From an uncultured Collinsella sp. (GTDB lineage: Bacteria > Actinomycetota > Coriobacteriia > Coriobacteriales > Coriobacteriaceae), in NCBI GenBank assembly GCA_937981515.1, contig CALJNY010000198.1:1-5087 (forward strand): a DNA stretch of 5,087 nucleotides. The letters run 5' to 3'. The notes beneath the pieces were generated by a model that was given only the letters and a program-made list of their open reading frames with translations, did not search any database and was not told the origin of the DNA. The translations under genes and the position numbers were made by a program. Positions 1 through 4,651 of the stretch are shown piece by piece (within the stretch, counting starts at the first letter, position 1; each line of letters begins with the position of its first letter).

Positions 1-140
1 TGGCGGGCGACGCAGCCGAGCCGCAGCATCGTTTTGCAACGACGGCCGATAACATTGCCGAGTTTGCGGTGGCGGGCAGCTTTATCTTTGGTCAGCCGCT
101 CAAGAGCATCGAACATATCGATATCGATGAGCTGAAATAG
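1..140 (+). CDS. murI: Glutamate racemase, C-terminal end (partial)
   Basis: Only the last 45 codons are present; the frame begins at base 3 and ends at a TAG (138-140), and the 5' part lies outside the window. The tail reads HRFATTADNIAEF, then FIFGQPLKSIEHIDI. This resembles the C-terminus of glutamate racemases, where an F-x-T-T-G/A-D segment is followed by a phenylalanine-rich helix, an L/F-G dipeptide and a final beta-strand of V/I-E-x-V/I pattern. The family interconverts L- and D-glutamate in the cytoplasm, supplying D-Glu for peptidoglycan. The catalytic cysteines would lie upstream and cannot be checked. Context supports the call: murI close upstream of rph and rdgB is a recurring actinobacterial order (for example in Mycobacterium). 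The 55-base gap to rph has no convincing terminator, so cotranscription is likely. The call is based on a short tail, hence moderate confidence. Confidence 0.72.
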   Translation, partial: AGDAAEPQHRFATTADNIAEFAVAGSFIFGQPLKSIEHIDIDELK

Positions 141-195
141 ATAAAAGGTCACCGACCAAAAGCTCACGTTCACCTTTTGCCGAAAGGATTTTTCC

Positions 196-921
196 ATGGA
201 GTATATGCAGGCCAATCGCGCCAACGGCCGCGCCGCCGATGAGCTGCGCCCCATCAAGCTTACCCGCGGTGTCATGAAGCACGCCCATGGTTCGTGCCTG
301 GCCGAGTTTGGCGATACGCGCGTGCTGTGCGCCGCCACAATTGAGGAGGGCGTGCCGGGCTGGCGCAAGGGCGCCAAGGCCGGTTGGGTAACGGCGGAGT
401 ACGCCATGCTGCCGGCATCGACCGGCAAGCGCTGCAAGCGCGAGCATGCCAACCGCAAGGGTCGCTCCATGGAGATCGAGCGCCTCATCGGCCGCAGCCT
501 GCGTACCGTCGTCAACATGAAGGCGCTCGGCGAGTACACCGTCACCGTCGACTGCGACGTGATTCAGGCAGACGGCGGCACGCGAACGGCGAGCATTACC
601 GGCGCCTGGGTGGCACTGCACGACGCCCTTGCCATGTGGGTCGAGGCGGGTAAGCTCGAGCGCATCCCGCTCACGGGCCAGGTCGCCGCGATTTCCATGG
701 GCGTTGTCGACGGCAACACCCTGCTCGACCTGGATTATTCCGAGGACAGTCACGCCGAGGTCGACATGAACCTTGTCGCCACCGATACCGGCGAGATGAT
801 CGAGCTCCAGGGCACTGGCGAGCAGGCGCCCTTCGACCGCAAGCGCCTCAATGCCCTGCTCGATTTGGGCGACAAGGGCATTGCCGAGCTCATCGAGCTC
901 CAGCACCAAGCCCTCGCCTAA
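196..921 (+). CDS. rph: Ribonuclease PH
   Basis: This is a 241-residue protein, the usual length of RNase PH, a phosphorolytic 3'-5' exoribonuclease that trims tRNA precursors using inorganic phosphate and forms a hexameric ring. Family hallmarks are easy to see: LRPIKLTRG (17-25), a HGSCLAEFGDTRVLCAA stretch (31-47), GWVTAEYAMLP (63-73), GRSMEIERLIGRSLR (89-103), DCDVIQADGG (119-128) and RTASITGAW (130-138), which includes the conserved phosphate-site arginine region. The alignment with E. coli RNase PH is collinear from end to end. The ATG at 196 is chosen because GAAAGGA (182-188) lies 7 bases upstream; the in-frame ATG at 205 would be 16 bases away. The coding region looks intact, with no missing motif. 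The stop codon overlaps the left arm of a 12-bp palindrome described separately. Confidence 0.97.
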   Translation: MEYMQANRANGRAADELRPIKLTRGVMKHAHGSCLAEFGDTRVLCAATIEEGVPGWRKGAKAGWVTAEYAMLPASTGKRCKREHANRKGRSMEIERLIGRSLRTVVNMKALGEYTVTVDCDVIQADGGTRTASITGAWVALHDALAMWVEAGKLERIPLTGQVAAISMGVVDGNTLLDLDYSEDSHAEVDMNLVATDTGEMIELQGTGEQAPFDRKRLNALLDLGDKGIAELIELQHQALA

Positions 922-956
922 CCTGCCAAAAAGGGACAGGTTTATTTTGGCAGGTT
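920..956. repeat. Perfect 12-bp palindrome with GGGACAGG core at rph stop (REP-like, possible terminator)
   Basis: The arm AACCTGCCAAAA (920-931) is exactly complementary to TTTTGGCAGGTT (945-956), enclosing a 13-base loop with GGGACAGGTTTA. The left arm includes the last two bases of the rph stop codon. CAGGTT occurs twice (937-942 and 951-956), so AACCTG at 920-925 can pair with either copy, giving a short inner hairpin that competes with the long one. The stem is followed by only TT-A-T beyond the arm, so it would be a weak intrinsic terminator, though it could protect the rph mRNA end. From general memory, GGGACAGG-TTTATTTT motifs recur in dispersed palindromes linked to REP-associated Y1 transposases in several phyla; this was not checked by search. 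A related structure follows dtd. Confidence 0.7.
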
Positions 957-1063
957 TTATCTGCGGAAACGCTGAACTGTAAGGCTGCTGCCGCGCGAGG
1001 GGAGGGGCTTGAGAGCCTAATTACCTTTTGTGTGGCGTTGTTATAAGAACAAGGAGACCATTC

Positions 1064-1705
1064 ATGGCGCTTGAGAAGATCGACATCGACACCCTCGACC
1101 CGGCGGCGACCATCGTCGTGGCAACGGGCAACGCCCACAAGCTCACCGAGATCGAGGCCATTTTGGGCAAGGTTATGCCCGAGGTTCGCTTTGTGGCGCT
1201 CGGCCAGCTGGGCGATTTTGAGGACCCCGAGGAAAACGGCACGACGTTTTTGGAGAACGCCATCATCAAGGCGCAGGCTGCCGTGGAGGAGACGGGCCTC
1301 ATGGCCATTGCCGACGATTCGGGCCTGGTCGTCGACGCGCTGGACGGTGAGCCCGGTGTGTATAGCGCGCGCTACGCGGGCGTTCACGGCGACGATGCCG
1401 CCAACAATGCCAAGCTGCTCGTGAATCTGGAGGGCGTGGCCGACGAGGACCGCACTGCGCGCTTTATGAGCGTCGTCGCGCTCATCGACACGGACGGTTT
1501 GGTCACCTATGGTGAGGGCGCCTGCGAGGGCGTTATCGCGCACGAGGGCCGCGGCGATCACGGCTTTGGCTACGACCCGCTGTTCCTGCCGGTCGACACG
1601 CCGGGCAAGACCATGGCCGAGCTGACGGCGGACGAGAAGAACGCCATCAGCCATCGATTCCATGCGCTCGAGCACCTATCCGCCAAACTGACGGGCGAGG
1701 AGTAG
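1064..1705 (+). CDS. rdgB: RdgB/HAM1 non-canonical purine NTP pyrophosphatase (dITP/XTP)
   Basis: This 213-residue protein belongs to the Ham1/RdgB family, which hydrolyses dITP, ITP and XTP to the monophosphate and pyrophosphate and so keeps deaminated purines out of DNA and RNA. Visible motifs are the nucleotide-binding TGNAHK (21-26) after a hydrophobic strand, the ENGTTFLENAIIKA segment (57-70), the catalytic ADDSGLVVDAL (83-93), GVYSARYAG (98-106), the base-recognition GFGYDPLF (167-174) and the C-terminal MAELTADEKNAISHR (184-198). The ATG at 1064 is chosen because AAGGAG (1051-1056) sits 7 bases upstream. An upstream in-frame TTG at 1028 would add 12 unrelated residues and lacks a site. 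About 12 residues precede the first strand, slightly longer than the E. coli protein. The next gene, dtd, begins 3 bases after the stop, so the two are surely cotranscribed. Confidence 0.97.
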   Translation: MALEKIDIDTLDPAATIVVATGNAHKLTEIEAILGKVMPEVRFVALGQLGDFEDPEENGTTFLENAIIKAQAAVEETGLMAIADDSGLVVDALDGEPGVYSARYAGVHGDDAANNAKLLVNLEGVADEDRTARFMSVVALIDTDGLVTYGEGACEGVIAHEGRGDHGFGYDPLFLPVDTPGKTMAELTADEKNAISHRFHALEHLSAKLTGEE

Positions 1706-1708
1706 GCC

Positions 1709-2155
1709 GTGCGTGCGGTGGTGCAGCGCGTGCTCAACGCCGGCGTGACGGTCGACGGCGAGTGCGTGGGCAAAATTGGGCGCGGCTATCTGGTGCTGCT
1801 GGGCGTGGGCCACGGCGACACGCGCGCCGAGGCCGATAAGCTGTGGGGCAAGCTCCGGGGCTTGCGCATTAACGAGGACGAGAACGGCAAGACCAACCTG
1901 GCCCTTGCCGATGTCGACGGCGAGGTTCTCGTGGTGTCGCAGTTCACGCTGTTCGCCGATTGCCGTCACGGCCGCCGCCCATCGTTTACGGATGCCGGCG
2001 TCCCCGATGTCGCCAACGAGCTCTACGAGTACTTCCTGACGCTTGTGCGCGAGGACGTCGAGCACGTAGCGCATGGCATCTTCGGCGCCGACATGAAGGT
2101 CGACCTCGTCAACGACGGTCCATTCACCATAGTCCTGGACACCGATAGCCTGTAA
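1709..2155 (+). CDS. dtd: D-aminoacyl-tRNA deacylase
   Basis: This 148-residue protein has the typical Dtd length and runs from MRAVVQRV to the end without gaps. Dtd is a homodimeric cytoplasmic enzyme that cleaves D-amino acids (and glycine mischarged on tRNA-Ala) from tRNA. The two defining motifs are present: SQFTLFAD (77-84) and the cross-subunit Gly-cisPro motif in NDGPFT (135-140), preceded by GADMKVDL (126-133). The family usually has NxGPV-T, so F139 in place of valine is a mild variation. The GTG start at 1709 is supported by GAGGAG (1697-1702), 6 bases upstream and lying inside the end of rdgB; no ATG is available near it. The 3-base spacing suggests translational coupling with rdgB. 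The stop codon lies inside a second palindromic element. Confidence 0.97.
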   Translation: MRAVVQRVLNAGVTVDGECVGKIGRGYLVLLGVGHGDTRAEADKLWGKLRGLRINEDENGKTNLALADVDGEVLVVSQFTLFADCRHGRRPSFTDAGVPDVANELYEYFLTLVREDVEHVAHGIFGADMKVDLVNDGPFTIVLDTDSL

Positions 2156-2193
2156 GTAGTCAATTTGGGACGGGGCTTATTTAGCTACTTGCG
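2151..2193. repeat. Imperfect palindrome with GGGACGGGG core at dtd stop, resembling the rph element
   Basis: TGTAAGTAGT (2151-2160) can pair with GCTACTTGCG (2184-2193). This gives a 10-bp stem with 6 consecutive Watson-Crick pairs (AAGTAG with CTACTT), one G-C pair and three G-U pairs. The 23-base loop contains GGGACGGGGCTTATTT (2167-2182). That core lines up with GGGACAGGTTTATTT (933-947) of the rph element with one gap and two substitutions, and the flanking G-C-AA bases also agree in part. Like the rph element, it overlaps a stop codon (dtd TAA, 2153-2155). It may be a diverged copy of the same dispersed repeat. No T tract follows, so termination is unlikely. Confidence 0.45.
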
Positions 2194-2218
2194 TATGGCC
2201 ACAACAGGGTGCTATAGT
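2189..2218 (+). promoter_or_regulatory. Candidate promoter for veg-ispE
   Basis: TTGCGT (2189-2194) and TATAGT (2213-2218) are separated by 18 bases and match the sigma-A consensus at 3 and 5 of 6 positions. A start near 2225 would give a leader of about 60 bases before the veg ATG. The -35 half overlaps the right arm of the dtd palindrome. The placement, in the only sizeable gap upstream of veg, supports the call. A second possible -10, TATTAT (2244-2249), lacks a matching -35. Confidence 0.5.
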
Positions 2219-2238
2219 ATTAGAGTTTTGTCTATCTT

Positions 2239-2258
2239 AGGGGTATTATCCCCTTTTT
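2239..2258 (+). promoter_or_regulatory. Terminator-like hairpin in the veg leader
   Basis: AGGGG (2239-2243) pairs with CCCCT (2250-2254) around a TATTAT loop and is followed by a T run (2254-2258), 15 bases before the veg ribosome binding site. The stem is only 5 bp, so it would be a weak terminator. It may act as a leader attenuator or pause site, or as a DNA operator whose loop contains a -10-like TATTAT. Confidence 0.35.
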
Positions 2259-2285
2259 GAATTGCACCTTCTGGAGGCCCTGTTC

Positions 2286-2582
2286 ATGGAAGAGATGGAA
2301 GTCAATCACGTCGACGACATCCACGAGAAGCTGACCGATATGGTGGGCGATCGCGTTAAGGTGAAGGCCAACATGGGCCGCACCCGCGTCGTCGAGCGCA
2401 TGGGCACCATCAAGAGCGTCCATCCGGCAGTCTTTATCGTCGAGGTCGACGAGCGCCGTGGCCGCAAGTCGCGTCAGTCCTACCAGTATATTGATGTTCT
2501 CACCGGCCAGGTCGAGCTGTTTGACCCCGAGAGCGGCGAGCACATTTTTACTCCGCTCGGCAATCAGCTCGAGGAGCACTAG
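2286..2582 (+). CDS. veg: Veg family protein
   Basis: This small 98-residue protein matches the Veg family (formerly DUF1021) of Bacillus subtilis, which is about 86 residues. Shared features run in order: a short helix (12-20), GDRVKVKANMGRTRVVERMG (21-40), which corresponds to the Bacillus [20 protein letters not shown], then a beta-strand HPAVFIVEVDE (46-56) and SYQYIDVLTGQVEL (65-78). The small basic, beta-rich fold suggests a nucleic-acid or ribosome-associated role, but that is inference. In B. subtilis Veg is abundant and has been linked to biofilm matrix expression; its biochemical job is poorly known. The ATG at 2286 has GGAGG (2273-2277) 8 bases upstream; an in-frame TTG at 2262 is rejected because it precedes that site. 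ispE starts 2 bases after the stop. The veg-ispE neighbourhood is also found in B. subtilis, with sspF between them. Confidence 0.9.
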   Translation: MEEMEVNHVDDIHEKLTDMVGDRVKVKANMGRTRVVERMGTIKSVHPAVFIVEVDERRGRKSRQSYQYIDVLTGQVELFDPESGEHIFTPLGNQLEEH

Positions 2583-2584
2583 CG

Positions 2585-3481
2585 GTGACCGATTGGTCCC
2601 TGACCCTTTCCGCGCCGGCAAAGATCAACCTCTATCTGGGGGTTCATACCGAGCGCGACGACCGCGGCTACCATAAGGTCGATTCCCTGATGGCAGCCGT
2701 CGGTCTTGTCGATACCGTTACGGTTACGCCGGCACAGGCACTGACCGTCCAGACGATTCCGGCATCCGATTTTCCCATGCAAAAGAATACGGCGTATCGT
2801 GCGGCCGCTGCTATGGCCGAGCATTATGGTCGCGAAGCCAATGTCTGCATCACGATCGAGAAGCGCATCCCGTTGTGTGCCGGCCTGGGCGGTCCTTCGA
2901 CGGATGCCGCGGCGGTCATTGTCGCCTTGGCAGAGAGTTGGGGCATCGACCGTGCCGATTCCGCGCTGGACAACATCGCGCGCGGCATTGGCGCTGACGT
3001 TCCCTTCTTTTTGCATGCCAGCCCTGCATTTTACGTGGGTGGGGGAGACGTGCTGGCAACCGAGTACCCCGCACTACCCGCGACACCCGTCGTGCTGGTC
3101 AAGCCGCGCGAGGCAAGCGTTTCAACAATTGAAGCCTATCGACGTTTTGACGAGACCCCTGCGCCTGCGGACAAGCCCGGAGCGATCGCATCTGCCCTTC
3201 ACTCGGGAGATGCAGAGGTGGCCTACGCGCTCGTCCACAACAACCTGGGTGTCATTTCCGCGCAGATGGAGCCGCGGATTCAAACGGTGCTCGACTGGCT
3301 TCGTTCGCAGAACGGTACCGTTGCCGTAAACGTGTGCGGTTCGGGTGCCTGCTCGTTTGCTCTCTGCGATAGCGCCGCCACGGCAGTCAATCTTGCGGCA
3401 GCCGCTCAACAAAACGGCTGGTGGGCTTATGCAACGGAGCTCGTTTCCGACACGGTTCGCATTGAAGCGCCAAAGAAGTAA
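2585..3481 (+). CDS. ispE: 4-diphosphocytidyl-2-C-methyl-D-erythritol kinase
   Basis: This 298-residue GHMP-superfamily kinase phosphorylates CDP-ME at the 2-hydroxyl in the MEP pathway of isoprenoid synthesis. Motif 1 is SAPAKINLYLGV (9-20), with K13 as the likely catalytic lysine, followed by RGYHKVDSL (27-35). Motif 2, the ATP phosphate loop, is PLCAGLGGPSTDAAA (96-110). GIGADVPFFL (134-143) carries the probable catalytic aspartate D138. Motif 3 is NVCGSGACSFAL (249-260). The usual IspE loop is GLGGGSSDAAA, so P104 and T106 are departures. GTG at 2585 is chosen because GAGGAG (2571-2576) lies 8 bases upstream and the next Met (36) would remove motif 1. It is tightly coupled to veg. No terminator is visible before the tRNA gene 49 bases downstream. 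Confidence 0.96.
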   Translation: MTDWSLTLSAPAKINLYLGVHTERDDRGYHKVDSLMAAVGLVDTVTVTPAQALTVQTIPASDFPMQKNTAYRAAAAMAEHYGREANVCITIEKRIPLCAGLGGPSTDAAAVIVALAESWGIDRADSALDNIARGIGADVPFFLHASPAFYVGGGDVLATEYPALPATPVVLVKPREASVSTIEAYRRFDETPAPADKPGAIASALHSGDAEVAYALVHNNLGVISAQMEPRIQTVLDWLRSQNGTVAVNVCGSGACSFALCDSAATAVNLAAAAQQNGWWAYATELVSDTVRIEAPKK

Positions 3482-3516
3482 AAATTTCTCTAGCACGCGG
3501 CGAAAATCTTTGTTAC

Positions 3517-3522
3517 TATAGT
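3517..3522 (+). promoter_or_regulatory. Possible -10 element of tRNA-Pro
   Basis: TATAGT matches the -10 consensus at 5 of 6 positions and is identical to the veg -10 candidate, including the preceding C. Initiation 6-7 bases downstream would leave only a 1-3 base leader before the mature tRNA 5' end. No recognisable -35 lies at 16-18 bases upstream (the sequence there is GC-rich and unlike TTGACA), so the call is tentative and the tRNA may instead be cut from the ispE transcript. Confidence 0.35.
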
Positions 3523-3530
3523 CGAGCTAA

Positions 3531-3607
3531 CGGGTTGTGGCTCAGTTTGGTAGAGCACTGCGTTCGGGACGCAGGGGTCGCTGGTTCAAATCCAGTCAAC
3601 CCGACCA
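3531..3607 (+). tRNA. tRNA-Pro (anticodon CGG)
   Basis: A full cloverleaf of 77 bases with encoded CCA can be folded by hand. The acceptor stem CGGGTTG (3531-3537) pairs perfectly with CAACCCG (3597-3603). The D stem is GCTC/GAGC (3540-3543 with 3553-3556), the anticodon stem CTGCG/CGCAG (3558-3562 with 3570-3574), and the T stem GCTGG/CCAGT (3580-3584 with 3592-3596, one G-U pair) with a TTCAAAT loop. The anticodon loop TTCGGGA places CGG at 3565-3567, reading CCG codons. C1-G72 and G37 are typical of bacterial tRNA-Pro. Discriminator A is at 3604 and CCA at 3605-3607. It sits between ispE and a strong terminator. Confidence 0.97.
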
Positions 3608-3617
3608 GAGCATGAGG

Positions 3618-3646
3618 AGGGACCGCTTCTTGCGGTCCCTTTTTTT
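3618..3646 (+). terminator. Intrinsic terminator after tRNA-Pro
   Basis: AGGGACCGC (3618-3626) pairs perfectly with GCGGTCCCT (3632-3640) around a TTCTT loop, giving a 9-bp GC-rich stem whose last T begins a run of seven T (3640-3646). It is a textbook Rho-independent terminator, 10 bases past the CCA end. It would end both the tRNA transcript and any readthrough from veg-ispE. Confidence 0.93.
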
Positions 3647-3654
3647 AGCTAGTG

Positions 3655-3683
3655 TTGTGATACCGCGATACCCGCGGTATACT
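3655..3683 (+). promoter_or_regulatory. tatA promoter
   Basis: TTGTGA (3655-3660) and TATACT (3678-3683) lie 17 bases apart, the ideal spacing, and match the sigma-A consensus at 4 and 5 of 6 positions. A start near 3690 gives a 30-base leader to the tatA ATG. The promoter follows directly after the tRNA terminator, so tatA is transcribed independently. The spacer contains an inverted repeat listed separately. Confidence 0.75.
3660..3680. promoter_or_regulatory. Operator-like inverted repeat inside the tatA promoter
   Basis: ATACCGCG (3660-3667) and CGCGGTAT (3673-3680) form a perfect 8-bp inverted repeat with a 5-base spacer, ATACC. It covers the last base of the -35 box, the whole spacer and the first three bases of the -10 box. 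It lies upstream of the predicted start, so it would act as DNA, for instance as the site of a dimeric repressor. ATACC also occurs twice in direct orientation (3660-3664, 3668-3672). The binding protein is unknown. Confidence 0.5.
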
Positions 3684-3719
3684 CATTCGAGCTTGTCTCG
3701 CTGTATTGTGGAGGTCTAC

Positions 3720-3995
3720 ATGTTTGGACTGAGGGTTCCTGAGCTCATCATTATTCTCGTCGTTGTCCTGATTATCTTCGGGCCCAAGAACCTGCCGAAG
3801 CTCGGCAAGTCCCTCGGCTCTACCGTCAAGAATATCCGTGAGGGTATGGAGGGCGACGATAAGACCGAGACCAAGCAGGCCGAGGAGGTCGTGGTCGAGC
3901 AGTCCGAGGAGGACAAGGAGATCGCTGAGCTCGAGGCCAAGCTCGCTGCTGCCAAGAAGAAGCAGGCAGAGGACAGCGACGCGGACGCAGAGTAG
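3720..3995 (+). CDS. tatA: Sec-independent (twin-arginine) translocase subunit TatA
   Basis: This 91-residue protein has the TatA/TatE plan. A very short periplasmic N-terminus (1-8, ending in PE) leads into one membrane helix (about 9-20, [11 protein letters not shown]). Next come the [14 protein letters not shown] hinge and amphipathic helix (20-33, continuing to about 43), then a highly charged cytoplasmic tail. FG at 20-21 is the invariant hinge. The tail (about 50-91) is rich in Glu, Lys and Ala and probably forms a helix or coiled coil. TatA oligomers form the passage for folded proteins with twin-arginine signals once TatBC has bound them; no tatC or tatB is in the window. ATG 3720 has GGAGG (3710-3714) 5 bases upstream. 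An open frame extends upstream through the tRNA gene but is not coding. The gene is flanked by its own promoter and terminator. TatB is less likely because of the short length and the lack of an extended amphipathic region. Confidence 0.93.
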   Translation: MFGLRVPELIIILVVVLIIFGPKNLPKLGKSLGSTVKNIREGMEGDDKTETKQAEEVVVEQSEEDKEIAELEAKLAAAKKKQAEDSDADAE

Positions 3996-4020
3996 TCCCA
4001 TCCCTTTGGGGTGAGCACCT

Positions 4021-4053
4021 GACCGGCTTGCCCGCAGGCTAGCCGGTCTTTTT
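4021..4053 (+). terminator. Intrinsic terminator after tatA
   Basis: GACCGGCT (4021-4028) pairs perfectly with AGCCGGTC (4041-4048), with an inner GCC/GGC extension (4030-4032 with 4037-4039) closed by a CGCA loop across a T-T mismatch. Five T follow (4049-4053). It closes a monocistronic tatA unit. A smaller hairpin of 6 bp (3999-4004 with 4008-4013) precedes it. Confidence 0.88.
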
Positions 4054-4101
4054 CGTTTTGTTGACAGTTGATTGTTTGATCAGAGTTGGGGAGATATCCG
4101 T

Positions 4102-4572
4102 ATGGACGCAAGCCAGATCGTACTGACCGCTGAGGGCCGCCAGAAGCTCGTCGAGGAGCTCGCCTGGCGTGAGGGCGATTACGCCAAGGAGATCGTCGAG
4201 GACATCAAGGAAGCCCGCGCGTTCGGCGACCTTTCGGAGAACTCCGAGTACGATGCCGCCAAGGACAAGCAGGCCCAGAATGCTGCTCGTATCGCCGAGA
4301 TCCAGGCCATTCTTGCCAACGCTCAGGTTGCTGCCACCACGGGCGATCTGACCGTCTCCATCGGTTCCACCGTTTCGCTGATTGATCCCAACGGCGAGGT
4401 CATGGAAGTCACGCTCGTTGGTACCACCGAGACCAACTCGCTCGAGCACAAGATTTCCAACGAGTCTCCGGTCGGTCACGCCATCATCGGTCACGGCGAG
4501 GGCGACTCCGTCGAGGTCGTTACGCCTTCCGGCAAGACTCGCGTCTACACCATCGCCAAGATCGCACGCTAG
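4102..4572 (+). CDS. greA: Transcription elongation factor GreA
   Basis: This 156-residue protein has the normal GreA length (E. coli 158). The N-terminal part is the antiparallel coiled coil (about 5-75) that enters the RNA polymerase secondary channel. Its tip carries ARAFGDLSENSEYDAAK (38-54), with the acidic pair D43 and E46 equivalent to the catalytic tip residues that help polymerase cleave backtracked RNA. The C-terminal FKBP-like domain (about 80-156) includes IGSTVSLID (87-95) and SPVGHAIIGHGEGD (122-135), the GreA signature. ATG 4102 is preceded by GGGGAG (4088-4093) with 8 bases of spacing; an upstream in-frame TTG (4072) would come before that site. The intact tip argues for an active cleavage factor rather than an anti-Gre paralogue. 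greA directly upstream of lysS suggests joint expression, subject to the structure in between. Confidence 0.97.
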   Translation: MDASQIVLTAEGRQKLVEELAWREGDYAKEIVEDIKEARAFGDLSENSEYDAAKDKQAQNAARIAEIQAILANAQVAATTGDLTVSIGSTVSLIDPNGEVMEVTLVGTTETNSLEHKISNESPVGHAIIGHGEGDSVEVVTPSGKTRVYTIAKIAR

Positions 4573-4600
4573 ACCACGGTCCCGCGTAAAGGTATGTTTT

Positions 4601-4633
4601 CGCTCCCTGGGACCGAATCCTGGGGAGCGTTTT
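4601..4633 (+). terminator. Terminator-like hairpin between greA and lysS
   Basis: CGCTCCC (4601-4607) pairs perfectly with GGGAGCG (4623-4629). The stem continues inward through two G-U pairs to GGA/TCC (4610-4612 with 4618-4620), leaving a CCGAA loop, and TTTT (4630-4633) follows. It is a fair intrinsic terminator with a short T run. An upstream segment, CGGTCCC (4577-4583), can pair with GGGACCG (4609-4615) in an alternative fold. It may end greA transcripts fully or in part. Confidence 0.62.
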
Positions 4634-4651
4634 AGTTTGAGGAGCTAACTT

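Noticed and set aside
143..178. AAAAGGT (143-149) pairing with ACCTTTT (172-178) before rph
   Set aside because: It is a 7-bp AT-rich stem with a 22-base loop, no T tract of its own, and it does not cover the ribosome binding site, so it is probably chance.
100..909. Long minus-strand open frame opposite murI and rph (269 codons)
   Set aside because: The plus strand encodes full-length RNase PH. The antisense translation has no recognisable motif and is the usual by-product of GC-rich codon bias.
1021..1047. Extended -10-like TGTTATAAG (1039-1047) before rdgB as a promoter
   Set aside because: Initiation would fall on the rdgB ribosome binding site (1051-1056), and the best -35 (TTACCT) is weak with a 15-base spacer.
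890..1675. Long minus-strand open frame opposite rdgB (261 codons)
   Set aside because: It is a shadow of RdgB, whose motifs are complete on the plus strand; it also crosses the palindrome and the gap with no start signal.
3531..3607. tRNA-Pro as an integration attachment site for a mobile element
   Set aside because: No integrase, no repeated tRNA 3' fragment and only housekeeping genes are seen downstream within the window.
3537..3719. Upstream extension of the tatA reading frame through the tRNA gene
   Set aside because: It would translate the tRNA, terminator and promoter. The ATG at 3720 has its own GGAGG and gives a normal TatA N-terminus.
4607..4615. TGGGACCG matches the T-box core UGGNACC just upstream of lysS
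   Set aside because: A T-box leader needs a specifier stem and an antiterminator ahead of this core, but only about 35 bases separate it from the greA stop. No lysine-codon specifier loop is visible, and the core is explained by pairing with CGGTCCC.
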